NCBI GenBank assembly: GCA_964386915.1
Contig: CAYLUQ010000006.1
Location: forward strand, 1 to 64,000
Length of the DNA: 64,000 nucleotides
Direction of reading: 5' to 3'
From: JADHMP01 sp964386915
GTDB taxonomy: Bacteria; Bacteroidota; Bacteroidia; Flavobacteriales; Flavobacteriaceae
Below are positions 1 through 7,787 of this stretch, in pieces. Numbering within the stretch: the stretch's first letter is position 1; each line of letters opens with the position of its first letter. Made by a program: the position numbers and the translations under genes. The notes under the pieces are model-generated. The model was not told where the DNA came from. It did not search any database and worked only from the letters and a program-made list of their open reading frames with translations.

Positions 1-51
1 ACGACCTGCTGATTACAAATCAGCTGCTCTAGCCAGCTGAGCTACATCGGC
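1..51 (-). tRNA. tRNA-Thr (anticodon TGT), 3' part cut off by the window edge
   Basis: Read on the minus strand, the sequence starts with GCCGATGTAGCTCAG, the usual acceptor and D-arm opening. It continues through an anticodon arm with stem GCTGA/TCAGC and loop TTTGTAA, giving anticodon TGT (reads ACA, threonine). The T-arm and 3' acceptor strand lie outside the window. In Flavobacteriaceae this tRNA often sits beside other tRNAs and tuf, which may lie just left of the window (inference). Confidence 0.93.
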
Positions 52-131
52 TTTTAGATTTAATAAAATCGTGTGCAAATTAAATGCTATTTTTCTTGCT
101 TTCAAAATAAAAAATCAAAAAGGTGAGGGCC

Positions 132-428
132 TCAGTCTCTAATTTTTTCTTTGTGTCTTTTTAATACGCGTATAGCGGAGTCTACGGCAGAAGAAATAGC
201 AGCTTCAAAGCTCTTAGCTGATTTTTTAATCACAATGTCTTCGCCAGGCACTGCGAGCTTTAATTCTATTTGTTTGTTTATTTTATCGGCACTCTTTTCA
301 ACTTTAGTAAATAATTGTGTGCTTATGATCGGATTAAAAAATTGCGTAAGTTTTTCAACCTTTTTAGTGGCATAATCAATTAATTTTTGGTCTGCAGAAT
401 AATTGATGGCTTGGAATTCGATTTTCAT
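132..428 (-). CDS. hpf: Ribosome hibernation promoting factor, short form (HPF/RaiA/YfiA family)
   Basis: The 98-residue protein starts MKIEFQAINYSADQKLIDYA and has the family's beta-alpha-beta-beta-beta-alpha pattern with a basic C-terminal helix (RVLKRHKEKIRD). Family members bind the decoding centre of the 30S subunit in stationary phase and block mRNA and tRNA binding. The length fits the short form; there is no C-terminal dimerisation domain, so any 100S dimer would need another factor. It is the last gene of a minus-strand run after xerC, with a 20-nt gap. Start ATG at 428; no Shine-Dalgarno is visible, as is normal in this phylum. Confidence 0.9.
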   Translation of the reverse strand: MKIEFQAINYSADQKLIDYATKKVEKLTQFFNPIISTQLFTKVEKSADKINKQIELKLAVPGEDIVIKKSAKSFEAAISSAVDSAIRVLKRHKEKIRD

Positions 429-448
429 AAGTCTATTGTTTTTAGTTG

Positions 449-1336
449 TTAAGGCTCTCCGCGAGGATGGGCTTTTTTATAAATGCTTTGGATTTGAGAC
501 AAGCTCGAATGTGTATAAACTTGTGTGGAAGCAATGCTTGTGTGTCCCAACAAGTCTTTAATAGCATTAAGGTCTGCCCCACGATCGAGCAAATGGGTAG
601 CAAAACTATGGCGCAACATATGGGGGCTTTTTTTTAGTTTTGTTGACACTCTATTAAAGTAATCATTTACGGTCTTATAAACAAAAGAATCGTTTAATTC
701 CTTTCCTTTTTCCGATACTAAAAGTGCATTAGACCGCGCTAAGCCCTGTTGTTGTTTCTGCAAAAGATAGTCTTCCAAAAGGGCCTGCATTTCGGGAAGT
801 AGGGGCACTATGCGTTCTTTGTTTCTTTTGCCTAAAATTTTTAGGACCCCACCCTGAACATCATAATCAGGCACTTGCAAACCAATCAGTTCACTTCTTC
901 GCATTCCAGTAAAATAGAGAATGGCAATGAGTGTTCGTTGGAGCACCCCCATATAGTTTGCCGAAAAGTTCTCTTCTTTTAGCACTTCCTTCACTTCTGC
1001 TTCTGAAAAGGGAAGGGCTATTAATTTGGAAGATTTCAAGGGTTGATGCTTTTTCATTGGCGAGGCTTCAAGAGTGCCTGTTTGCAATAAAAATTTGTAG
1101 TAGGAACGCAACACCGAGAGTTTTCGATTAACGGTTCGAGTGCTATTTCCACCCTCCACCAGTTCTACAATCCAACTGCGTATTTCAGAATAGGATATTG
1201 CAGCTAAATCTTGTTCTTCAAATTGCGATTCAAGAAAAGATTGAAATTCTTTAAGGTTGGTTTCATAGGCCCGTTGGGTGTGAATGGACCCTTTTTTTTC
1301 TAAAGCAATGTAGTCTATAAATTTAGAAATGGACAT
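449..1336 (-). CDS. xerC: Tyrosine recombinase, XerC/XerD type
   Basis: This 295-residue protein has the N-terminal SAM-like core-binding domain (about 1-90) and the C-terminal catalytic domain. The catalytic set is visible: Arg146 in TGMRRSEL, Lys170, His239 and Arg242 in HMLRHSF, His265 in LGHTS and nucleophile Tyr274. Xer recombinases resolve chromosome dimers at dif, acting as a XerC/XerD pair; sequence alone does not tell which partner this is. It lies between rpsU and hpf on one strand, a housekeeping setting rather than a mobile-element one. The U-tract of a terminator-like hairpin directly abuts its ATG, suggesting expression by read-through from rpsU or from an unseen promoter. Confidence 0.9.
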   Translation of the reverse strand: MSISKFIDYIALEKKGSIHTQRAYETNLKEFQSFLESQFEEQDLAAISYSEIRSWIVELVEGGNSTRTVNRKLSVLRSYYKFLLQTGTLEASPMKKHQPLKSSKLIALPFSEAEVKEVLKEENFSANYMGVLQRTLIAILYFTGMRRSELIGLQVPDYDVQGGVLKILGKRNKERIVPLLPEMQALLEDYLLQKQQQGLARSNALLVSEKGKELNDSFVYKTVNDYFNRVSTKLKKSPHMLRHSFATHLLDRGADLNAIKDLLGHTSIASTQVYTHSSLSQIQSIYKKAHPRGEP

Positions 1337-1380
1337 AAAAAAAGCTGTATCTCAAAGATAGGAACTTTGAAAATACAGCT
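1336..1380 (-). terminator. Rho-independent terminator/attenuator between rpsU and xerC
   Basis: On the minus strand AGCTGTAT (1373-1380) pairs with ATACAGCT (1343-1350), with an inner CAAAG/CTTTG helix and a 7-nt loop, followed at once by seven T. The T run ends at the xerC ATG (1334-1336), so the hairpin occupies the leader of xerC. It should end most rpsU transcripts and let some continue into xerC and hpf. Confidence 0.85.
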
Positions 1381-1401
1381 ACGTTAATTTTTTCCAAAAG
1401 T

Positions 1402-1596
1402 TTAGATGTTTTCGGCGTCTCTTAACCTTTGAATATATTTTGCTTTGAGGAGTTGTTGACGTTGTTGCACAGAAGGCTTTGTGAACTGCTTGCGCGTTCT
1501 GAGTTGGCGCATTGCTCCTGTTTTGTCAAATTTTCTTTTGAAACGTTTTAACGCCCGGTCAATGTTTTCTCCGTCTTTAATAGGAATAATCAACAT
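1402..1596 (-). CDS. rpsU: 30S ribosomal protein bS21
   Basis: The 64-residue, very basic protein (MLIIPIKDGENIDRALKRFK) is typical in length and sequence for bS21, which binds near the platform of the 30S subunit close to the anti-Shine-Dalgarno. In Bacteroidota bS21 helps hide the anti-Shine-Dalgarno, and work in Flavobacterium johnsoniae described autoregulation through a strong SD on rpsU (recalled, not checked). Here the 30 nt before the ATG are A-rich and contain no GGAG-like motif, so that mode is not evident. A TATATTTG box lies upstream and a terminator downstream, so rpsU probably has its own transcript. Confidence 0.96.
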   Translation of the reverse strand: MLIIPIKDGENIDRALKRFKRKFDKTGAMRQLRTRKQFTKPSVQQRQQLLKAKYIQRLRDAENI

Positions 1597-1625
1597 AATT
1601 TTTTCTTGTTGTTTCTTTTGGTGGG

Positions 1626-1633
1626 CAAATATA
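1626..1633 (-). promoter_or_regulatory. Predicted promoter -7 box (TATATTTG) of rpsU
   Basis: Minus-strand TATATTTG matches the Bacteroidota sigma-70 box TAnnTTTG and leaves a leader of roughly 25 nt before the rpsU ATG. No clear -33 TTTG is seen at the ideal spacing. Confidence 0.55.
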
Positions 1634-1656
1634 AGAATGTTCTTGAAAAATTCTAT

Positions 1657-2817
1657 TTATTCTTTTAAAAGGTTTCGAGAAATAACCAATTTTTGAATTT
1701 CACTTGTTCCTTCTCCAATGGTGCATAGTTTGGCATCTCTAAAGAATTTTTCTACTGGAAAATCTTTCACAAAACCATAGCCCCCGTGAATTTGTACAGC
1801 TTGACCGGAAACTTTCACAGCAGTTTCGGATGCAAAGAGCTTTGCCATGGCCCCAGCTTGTGTCACCTCTTCCCCTCTGTTTTTTATTTCAGAAGCCTTT
1901 TGCGTTAGCAAACTGGCGGCTTCAATTTCAGTAGCCATTTCGGCTAATTGAAAGGAAATGGCTTGAAAACTGCTAATGGGTTTTCCAAATTGTTTGCGCT
2001 CTTTTGAATATTGCAGGGCCGCTTTATAGGCTCCACGGGCTATTCCAAGTGAAAGCGCAGCAATAGAAATTCTTCCACCATCTAATATTTTCATGGCCTG
2101 ATAGAATCCGTCACCCACAGCACCCAGTCTATGACTATCGGGAACCACACACTGGTCAAATATCATTTCTGCAGTCTCAGAGGCGCGCATGCCCAATTTA
2201 TTTTCTTTTTTACCCGATGAGAATCCAGGGGTTCCGGCTTCAACCACAAAAGCGGTCATACCTTTATTGTCTCCTTTCTCTCCGTGGCGAGCAATCACTA
2301 CGGCAATATCTCCTGATTGGCCATGGGTAATAAAATTTTTAGTACCATTTAACACCCAGTAATCGCCTTCTTTTTTGGCGGTAGTTTGCATGTTTTTGGC
2401 ATCAGAACCGGTGTTGTATTCGGTAAGTCCCCAAGCCCCTACAGCAGTGCCATTGCAAAGTTGAGGCAACCAACGCATGCGTTGTGTTTCATCACCAAAA
2501 AGATAGATATGATTGGTGCACAATGAATTATGGGCTGCAATTGATAAACCTATGGACGGGTCAATTTGAGAAATGGCATCGATCATGGCCACATATTCTA
2601 GATAGCCCATTGCCGAGCCACCATAAATTTCGGGAATAAGCATGCCGGTGAAACCCAATTGACCTGCCTTTTCAAATAACCCTTTAGGAAAGTGTTGCGC
2701 TTCATCCCACTCCATCACGTGGGGCTTAATATGCTGCAATGCAAAATCGTGAGCTGAAGCAGCCACCATTTTTACAGTTTCAGATTGCATTGAAGGGGAT
2801 ATATCTATCTCTAACAT
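1657..2817 (-). CDS. Acyl-CoA dehydrogenase (short/branched-chain type)
   Basis: The 386-residue protein has the three acyl-CoA dehydrogenase domains in order. The FAD motif region is GAWGLTEYNTGSDA (about 128-141), the C-terminal helical domain contains RKQFGKPISSFQ, and the signature ends in GEGTSEIQ with Glu369 as the likely catalytic base of the short-chain subfamily. It oxidises acyl-CoA to trans-2-enoyl-CoA and passes electrons to ETF. Length and sequence fit butyryl-, isovaleryl- or 2-methylbutyryl-CoA enzymes; the substrate cannot be fixed from sequence. A promoter box inside the end of the upstream gene suggests independent transcription. Confidence 0.88.
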   Translation of the reverse strand: MLEIDISPSMQSETVKMVAASAHDFALQHIKPHVMEWDEAQHFPKGLFEKAGQLGFTGMLIPEIYGGSAMGYLEYVAMIDAISQIDPSIGLSIAAHNSLCTNHIYLFGDETQRMRWLPQLCNGTAVGAWGLTEYNTGSDAKNMQTTAKKEGDYWVLNGTKNFITHGQSGDIAVVIARHGEKGDNKGMTAFVVEAGTPGFSSGKKENKLGMRASETAEMIFDQCVVPDSHRLGAVGDGFYQAMKILDGGRISIAALSLGIARGAYKAALQYSKERKQFGKPISSFQAISFQLAEMATEIEAASLLTQKASEIKNRGEEVTQAGAMAKLFASETAVKVSGQAVQIHGGYGFVKDFPVEKFFRDAKLCTIGEGTSEIQKLVISRNLLKE

Positions 2818-2825
2818 AGCAAATT

Positions 2826-3654
2826 TTAGTACAAATATAGTTTTATTCTCTCTATTTTGTTTAGCGAATCATTTAAAACTTTCGTCAAATCATCTACACT
2901 AATGGTTCCCTCGGCTGTTCGAAAAGCTATGATTTTCTTAGCGCTTGCTCTACTAATATAGGGCGTTTTCTGCAATTCATCCAAATTTGCCTTGTTGATG
3001 GCTCTTTTTTTAAAAGTTGGAGGGCTTGCAATTTCAAACTGTTGGCTGAGTGCCTCCACCACGCTAGGCTCTAGTCCATATACTTCATTACATTGATCCA
3101 GCAAGGAAAACCCTCCTAAATAGGTCCGATATTTGATGATTCTTGCTGCTAAAACAGCGCCTATTCCGTAAATTTTTTCCAACTCTTTTTGGGTGGCTTG
3201 GTTAAGGTCTTTTCGAATCGGGGAAATCCTTTTTTTGTTTCCCTGTTTCTTTGAAGTTGCTTTTCTAAAATAAGGTTTGAGTTCTTGCACCATAGAATCA
3301 GATAAATTGGTGATTTGCTGAAACTCCTTTAGGGAGGAAACAAACCCCCCTTTTGCTTTGTGACTTTGAAGCAAATCATAGGCGGCAATGGGAATTCCAA
3401 GGGTATAGGCTTGATATTCTGAAAGGTAATTGAAATTTAGGGGACTAATTTTTGGCTTGTTGCTGAAAACGCACAAGTTGCAAAATATCCCATAGTTTTT
3501 GAGAAGCGAGCAAAGCCTCCTCATTGAGTATTGCGTCTGGCTGTTCTTTAATGTGCTGACGGATATAAAAAACCGATATCAGCAGAATAAAAATTAGGGC
3601 TAAAGTCCATTGTTGAGCGGGTGGTAAGAAAAAGGGGGATCGATAAAAGGGCAT
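2826..3654 (-). pseudogene. Helix-hairpin-helix DNA-binding membrane protein, apparent frameshift
   Basis: Two overlapping reading frames make one gene. The first (3654 to 3445) starts at ATG, encodes a membrane segment (LALIFILLISVFYI, about 17-30) and stops at TAG in VRFQQQAKN. The second frame continues with KISPLNFNYLSEYQAYTLGI and three ComEA-like helix-hairpin-helix repeats (LEKIYGIGAVLAARII, GLEPSVVEAL, LQKTPYISRASAKKII). Removing one A from the run of five at 3449-3453 joins them into a normal product of about 275 residues, the usual layout of this flavobacterial family. The run is short, so this may be a base-calling indel or a real mutation. Function is unknown beyond probable DNA binding at the membrane. 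The upstream symporter ends 4 nt before. Confidence 0.8.
2832..2839 (-). promoter_or_regulatory. Predicted promoter -7 box (TATATTTG) of the acyl-CoA dehydrogenase gene
   Basis: A minus-strand TATATTTG lies inside the last codons of the helix-hairpin-helix gene and 14 nt upstream of the dehydrogenase ATG. It matches TAnnTTTG; a -33 element is not obvious. Confidence 0.45.
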
Positions 3655-3658
3655 TAGG

Positions 3659-5281
3659 TCATTTCTGGAATGCTTTTATGGACTGCATATAGTCGTTTAA
3701 TGCATTTTTTACTTTGGGAAATAAAAATAAGAGCCCAATCATATTGGGAAATACCAATGCTAAAATCATAGCATCCGAAAATTTAATGACCGCATCCAAG
3801 GTAGCAGCAGAACCAATAATCACAAACAACAAGAATAAAATCTTATAGGTTAAATCGGCCCATTTGCCTTTTCCAAAAATAAATTTCCATGATTGCAATC
3901 CGTAATAAGACCACGAAATCATAGTAGAAAAAGCAAATAAAACTATGGCTAAAGTCAACACATAGGAAAACCCAGGTAATACCGAATCGAAAGCCATGGA
4001 GGTTAAATCAACCCCCCCAATGCTTTCATTGGTTGCGTTTAAGATAACGTTACTGCCATCTCCTCCATAGGCAAAAATACTTTGCACATTGCTACCTTCG
4101 ATATTAAAAAAGATGATGACTAAGGCTGTCATGGTGCAAATCAATACCGTATCAATAAAAGGTTCTAGCAAGGCAACAACCCCCTCTGAGGCTGGGAAAC
4201 GTGTTTTTACAGCAGCATGGGCAATAGCGGCAGAACCGGCACCTGCTTCATTCGAAAAGGCAGCGCGTTGAAAACCGACTATAAGAACCCCTAAAACACC
4301 ACCAATACCGGCCATTGGAGTAAAAGCTCCTTCAAAAATGAGACGGATGGCCTCATCTATATAACTAAAATTAGAAAAAATGATGACCAAGGAGGCCAAT
4401 ACGTAAATACCGGCCATAAAAGGCACAATTTTTTCTGTGATGCTGGCAATTCTCTTAATTCCCCCAATAATTACAATTCCTACTAGAGCTGCTAAAAAAA
4501 TTCCAATCATAAAACCAACAGCACCACCCTCTAAACCAAATAGTGTAGAAATTTGTACTGCCGCTTGGTTGGACTGAAAGGCATTACCCCCTCCAAAGGA
4601 AGCTCCTACACACAAAATGGCAAACACATACCCCAAAATATTACCCAGTTTACCAAAGCCAATTTCTTTCAATCCTTTGGACAGATAATACATGGGACCA
4701 CCGTGTACGGTTCCGTCTTCATCCACATCTCTATAGGCTACGCCTAAGGTACATTCAACAAATTTGGTAGCCATACCAATCAATCCACAAACAATCATCC
4801 AAAAGGTGGCTCCAGGGCCTCCCAATGCAATGGCCACAGCTACTCCGGCAATGTTGCCCAGGCCTACGGTGCCAGATACAGCGGTTGCAAGTGCCTGAAA
4901 ATGGCTTACTTCTCCCGTTTTACTTTCATCTTTGAGGGTGCCAATTACGTCGCCGTCTACACTCAAATCAGGATTTCCAGATTCATGATGATCGAGGCTG
5001 TCAAATTTTCCTCTAACGGTTTGCACAGCTGTGCCGAATTGCGTGATGCTGGGAAACTTAAAATAAAGGGTGAAAAAAGTAGCGCCTATAACTAATAGAA
5101 TCAAGACAACAGGCACGTTGTAGCTTCCCAAGGGAATGGGCGTTAAAACGAGATTTTCCCATGCCGTTGCAATGGGCATAAAGGCATTGTTAATTTGTTC
5201 ATCTAAGCCTAATTGTTGTGAAAAGAAAAAATTGGGAAGAAATAGAAATAGTAGTATGTGTTTTATTTTTTTGAAGCCCAT
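3659..5281 (-). CDS. Sodium:alanine (amino acid) symporter, AGCS family
   Basis: The 540-residue protein is hydrophobic with about ten to twelve membrane helices and the AGCS hallmarks GTVGLGNIAGVAVAI and SNEAGAGSAAIAHAA. The family couples Na+ entry to uptake of alanine or glycine at the inner membrane. It starts with a signal-like segment ending in FSQQ and then LVLTPIPLGSYNVPVVL before the first core helix. A loop at about 95-125 (DSLDHHESGNPDLSVDGD) is longer than in short homologues. ATG at 5281 is chosen because the hydrophobic N-terminus follows directly. The helix-hairpin-helix gene starts 4 nt after its stop. Confidence 0.9.
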   Translation of the reverse strand: MGFKKIKHILLFLFLPNFFFSQQLGLDEQINNAFMPIATAWENLVLTPIPLGSYNVPVVLILLVIGATFFTLYFKFPSITQFGTAVQTVRGKFDSLDHHESGNPDLSVDGDVIGTLKDESKTGEVSHFQALATAVSGTVGLGNIAGVAVAIALGGPGATFWMIVCGLIGMATKFVECTLGVAYRDVDEDGTVHGGPMYYLSKGLKEIGFGKLGNILGYVFAILCVGASFGGGNAFQSNQAAVQISTLFGLEGGAVGFMIGIFLAALVGIVIIGGIKRIASITEKIVPFMAGIYVLASLVIIFSNFSYIDEAIRLIFEGAFTPMAGIGGVLGVLIVGFQRAAFSNEAGAGSAAIAHAAVKTRFPASEGVVALLEPFIDTVLICTMTALVIIFFNIEGSNVQSIFAYGGDGSNVILNATNESIGGVDLTSMAFDSVLPGFSYVLTLAIVLFAFSTMISWSYYGLQSWKFIFGKGKWADLTYKILFLLFVIIGSAATLDAVIKFSDAMILALVFPNMIGLLFLFPKVKNALNDYMQSIKAFQK

Positions 5282-5382
5282 ATCAATTTGATTGTTTCGA
5301 TAATACGCGACAATATCACTAAAAATAGGGGTAAAAAAAAATTAATATGAAATCAATTCTACACTTTCTCTATAAAAGAGGC

Positions 5383-5610
5383 TTAAAGATCAAAAACAGA
5401 ACTGCGCTTGGTGTAGATCATATCCCTTAACTTAAGCCAAAAAGCTAAAATTAAATAGAGAACAAACCCACCAACTAGCGTTGTAAATGAAGCATAAATA
5501 AAGAACAAGCGTACGTTTTTCACTTTCATTCCCAATAGCTCTGCTAGCCGAGTAGAAACAGCAAAACCATTTCGTTCAAAAAAAAGGCGTACTCCCTTAA
5601 AATTTTTCAC
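5383..5610 (-). CDS. Small PspC-domain membrane protein
   Basis: The 75-residue protein carries a PspC-like domain: an N-terminal part (RLFFERNGFAVSTRLAELLGM) and one membrane helix (FFIYASFTTLVGGFVLYLIL, about 36-55), then a short basic tail. Such stand-alone PspC proteins are common in Flavobacteriaceae; in Proteobacteria PspC senses envelope stress with PspB, but here no psp operon is present, so the role is uncertain. It follows the DUF2851 gene after 9 nt and is probably cotranscribed with it. Confidence 0.75.
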   Translation of the reverse strand: MKNFKGVRLFFERNGFAVSTRLAELLGMKVKNVRLFFIYASFTTLVGGFVLYLILAFWLKLRDMIYTKRSSVFDL

Positions 5611-5619
5611 TTTGCAAAG

Positions 5620-6894
5620 TTACACATCCTTTTGCATTATATGAAATCCTACTGCACAACGCAAACACTTTTGAGCATCACAATATTGTTTTTTTAAATG
5701 AAGTAAACTTTGAGAATCTAACACCGTTTTCACTTTGAGATTACACGCACGAAACTTGTTCATCAAGGCATTGTGTTCAGCCTTTATTTCTCTAGCCCAT
5801 TGTAAAAGTTTCATGTCATGTGATTTGCCCTGATATTTAAAATAGGCAAAACGAAGTGGGATGACCACATTAACCAAGAGAAGGTCTTGAAAAGCCGGGG
5901 TCATCTTTTTGACTGAAGTTTTACTCTTAACCTCAAAGTTATAATGCGATTCCCAATAGGAAGAAGTGGCCGTATTGAAATATTGCCGGACTTGTTTGGT
6001 GTTTTGTGCCTTCATTAATTTTTCAAAAAGCCCCTGTTGTATATGGTAAAGCTGGGCCAATTGTGCCAAACGGATGGTGGGAAAATTGGCCGGGCGCAAA
6101 CGTCCAAAGGTGGTTGCATTTTCGAGGCTTTTTTTAAGTTTAAATTTGGATTTTAAAAAAGCATATTCTGATTTGAGTTTTTGTTGATAAGCATCTTTAT
6201 GGCCCTGTAAAAGGCCTAGTTGTCCCAAAAACAAAGCTTCTAAATAGGTGATGTTAGGTTGACATTTTTGGATTATGGTAAAGGAGAAACTTTGGGCCAT
6301 TTCCAAAAATGCAGCTCCATTTTTATTAAGTCCAACCCCTTTTGCCAACATTTGAAACAACACAGCCTCCCAGTTATTGGTGTTTTGTTGTAACAAATAT
6401 TCAATATGTTTGGTTTGACCTTCTAGGCGCTCCACATAGAGCCGCTCTTTCCAAAACAACCATTTACTGGTGTCAAAAGCGGGCAATGCATTTTCACATG
6501 CAATAAACCTTTTGGGCGTTAAAAATTGTGCCCGATATTGATCCAAAATAGCTGAAGCTACATATTCTGATAGGCATAGGGTAGGCATGGCTTGGCCGTT
6601 GGAAAGGCAAATATCGGTGTCGTTATGCCAAACCACATGCAAAATTACAGCCTCATAGTTTGCGTCTTTATGGTGTCCGTGTTGATACCAGGCAGAAGCG
6701 TTGACATGCACTTCAACTGGGCCTGCCCACAACAAAGCATCCATCCTAATTTTTGCATTCGAAAAATCAGGCCCCACACTTTCATTTAAAAAACCAGGTG
6801 ATAAAATTTGCAAATCTACACCCTTGGTTGTTTTAAGTTTAGCGTGACTAAATTTTTGGTATCGCCATAAATATTGAAGTAGGTCTTCTTGCAC
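5620..6894 (-). CDS. DUF2851 family protein
   Basis: The 424-residue protein belongs to DUF2851 by its N-terminal signature (QEDLLQYLWRYQKF, then GPDFSNAKIRMDALLWAGPVEV and VILHVVWHNDTD). No catalytic function is established for this Bacteroidota family. The C-terminal end holds a cysteine cluster (YCDAQKCLRC) that could bind a metal (inference). The start is GTG at 6894, the first start codon in frame with the conserved N-terminus. It heads a two-gene unit with the PspC gene. Confidence 0.8.
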   Translation of the reverse strand: MQEDLLQYLWRYQKFSHAKLKTTKGVDLQILSPGFLNESVGPDFSNAKIRMDALLWAGPVEVHVNASAWYQHGHHKDANYEAVILHVVWHNDTDICLSNGQAMPTLCLSEYVASAILDQYRAQFLTPKRFIACENALPAFDTSKWLFWKERLYVERLEGQTKHIEYLLQQNTNNWEAVLFQMLAKGVGLNKNGAAFLEMAQSFSFTIIQKCQPNITYLEALFLGQLGLLQGHKDAYQQKLKSEYAFLKSKFKLKKSLENATTFGRLRPANFPTIRLAQLAQLYHIQQGLFEKLMKAQNTKQVRQYFNTATSSYWESHYNFEVKSKTSVKKMTPAFQDLLLVNVVIPLRFAYFKYQGKSHDMKLLQWAREIKAEHNALMNKFRACNLKVKTVLDSQSLLHLKKQYCDAQKCLRCAVGFHIMQKDV

Positions 6895-6932
6895 AGTATT
6901 TAATTTGGGGGTTCATAAATAAAATATAGGGA

Positions 6933-7238
6933 TTATTCTGTGGGACCCTCCCACTCTAAAATACCTCCTACTAAATTATAAACATTTTGCAGGCCTGATT
7001 GAGCTAAAATTTGACACGCTTGCGCACTTCTGGCACCTGAACGGCAATAGACAAAATAGTGTTGGTCAGCCGCTAACTTGGCCAATCCATCCATGAACAA
7101 ATTGGGTTGTTGAATATCTAAATTTTGAGCTCCTGGTATGTGTCCTGCCTCAAATTCTTGGGGGGTTCTTACGTCTAAAATATGGGCGTTTGCCGTCTCT
7201 TTTTGAGTGGCAACCCATTCTGCTTGTGTTAAATCCAT
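6933..7238 (-). CDS. Cytoplasmic single-domain rhodanese-like protein
   Basis: A 101-residue rhodanese domain with LDVRTPQEFEAGHIPGAQNL and the active-site loop CRSGARS, Cys65 being the sulfur-carrying residue. Such proteins transfer sulfane sulfur, GlpE-like, or serve in sulfur relay. No signal peptide is present. I chose ATG 7238 over an upstream TTG at 7256 because a TATATTTG promoter box overlaps that codon. A second rhodanese, a lipoprotein, lies on the far side of the trp operon (15225-15566). Confidence 0.85.
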   Translation of the reverse strand: MDLTQAEWVATQKETANAHILDVRTPQEFEAGHIPGAQNLDIQQPNLFMDGLAKLAADQHYFVYCRSGARSAQACQILAQSGLQNVYNLVGGILEWEGPTE

Positions 7239-7253
7239 TGTTTCAATTTTAGT

Positions 7254-7261
7254 CAAATATA
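7254..7261 (-). promoter_or_regulatory. Predicted promoter -7 box (TATATTTG) of the rhodanese gene
   Basis: Minus-strand TATATTTG lies 15 nt before ATG 7238 in the divergent region shared with the marR-like gene. It decides the start choice because it covers the alternative TTG. Confidence 0.55.
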
Positions 7262-7295
7262 CAAATTCCTGTAGGGCAAAAAAATTTAGCTTGTA

Positions 7296-7326
7296 TTTGG
7301 AAAATTAAAAAATTAGTCTACATTTG
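7296..7326 (+). promoter_or_regulatory. Predicted promoter (TTTG-N19-TACATTTG) of the MarR-yceI unit
   Basis: TTTG at 7296-7299 and TACATTTG at 7319-7326 are separated by 19 nt, a full match to the Bacteroidota housekeeping promoter. Transcription should start near 7331, about 25 nt before the TTG start. Confidence 0.75.
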
Positions 7327-7356
7327 TACCAACAATAATTGTAGAAACAAATTTAA

Positions 7357-7773
7357 TTGGAAACCAAAAAATTGATCATCAAATTACTTAAATCGGGAGC
7401 CTCAATTTCTGATCATCTAACGCAAGCCATTAAAAAAGGGGGTGTTAGTCTTCCGCAATTCAATGTGTTGCGCATTTTGAGAGGCCAAAAAGGAGAGCCT
7501 GCCAATTTATCTACTGTGCAAGAGCGAATGGTCAATAAAATGAGTAATACGTCTCGTTTAGTAGACAAACTCATTGAAAAGGACTTGGTAGAGCGAAAAA
7601 TTTGCGAGGAAAATAGACGAAAAATAGAACTATTTATTACCTCTAAAGGACTTTCTCTTTTAAAGAAATTGGATCCTTTAATTGATAATGAAGAAGAAAA
7701 AATGACCCAAAATCTTACTGTAAAGGACAGAAATCAACTTATGGCGCTGCTTGAAAAATTAAACGTAAACTAA
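7357..7773 (+). CDS. MarR family transcriptional regulator
   Basis: The 138-residue protein is a winged-helix MarR regulator: dimer helices at both ends, recognition region LSTVQERMVNKMSNTSRLVDKL (about 45-66) and wing VERKICEENRRKIELFIT. It starts at TTG 7357, which directly follows an in-frame TAA; the next internal Met is far inside the domain, so TTG is the only reasonable start. The gene is followed after 14 nt by a YceI gene, a pairing seen repeatedly in Flavobacteriaceae, so it probably regulates its own operon. The ligand is unknown. Confidence 0.88.
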   Translation: METKKLIIKLLKSGASISDHLTQAIKKGGVSLPQFNVLRILRGQKGEPANLSTVQERMVNKMSNTSRLVDKLIEKDLVERKICEENRRKIELFITSKGLSLLKKLDPLIDNEEEKMTQNLTVKDRNQLMALLEKLNVN

Positions 7774-7787
7774 AAATTTAAGAAATT

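Noticed and set aside
449..1336. Integrase of a mobile element
   Set aside because: It is a housekeeping-type Xer protein between rpsU and hpf, with no attachment-site repeats or cargo.
3441..3460. Programmed ribosomal frameshift in the helix-hairpin-helix gene
   Set aside because: A5 with AAT in the next codon is not a known strong slip site and no stimulating hairpin is obvious; an indel is simpler.
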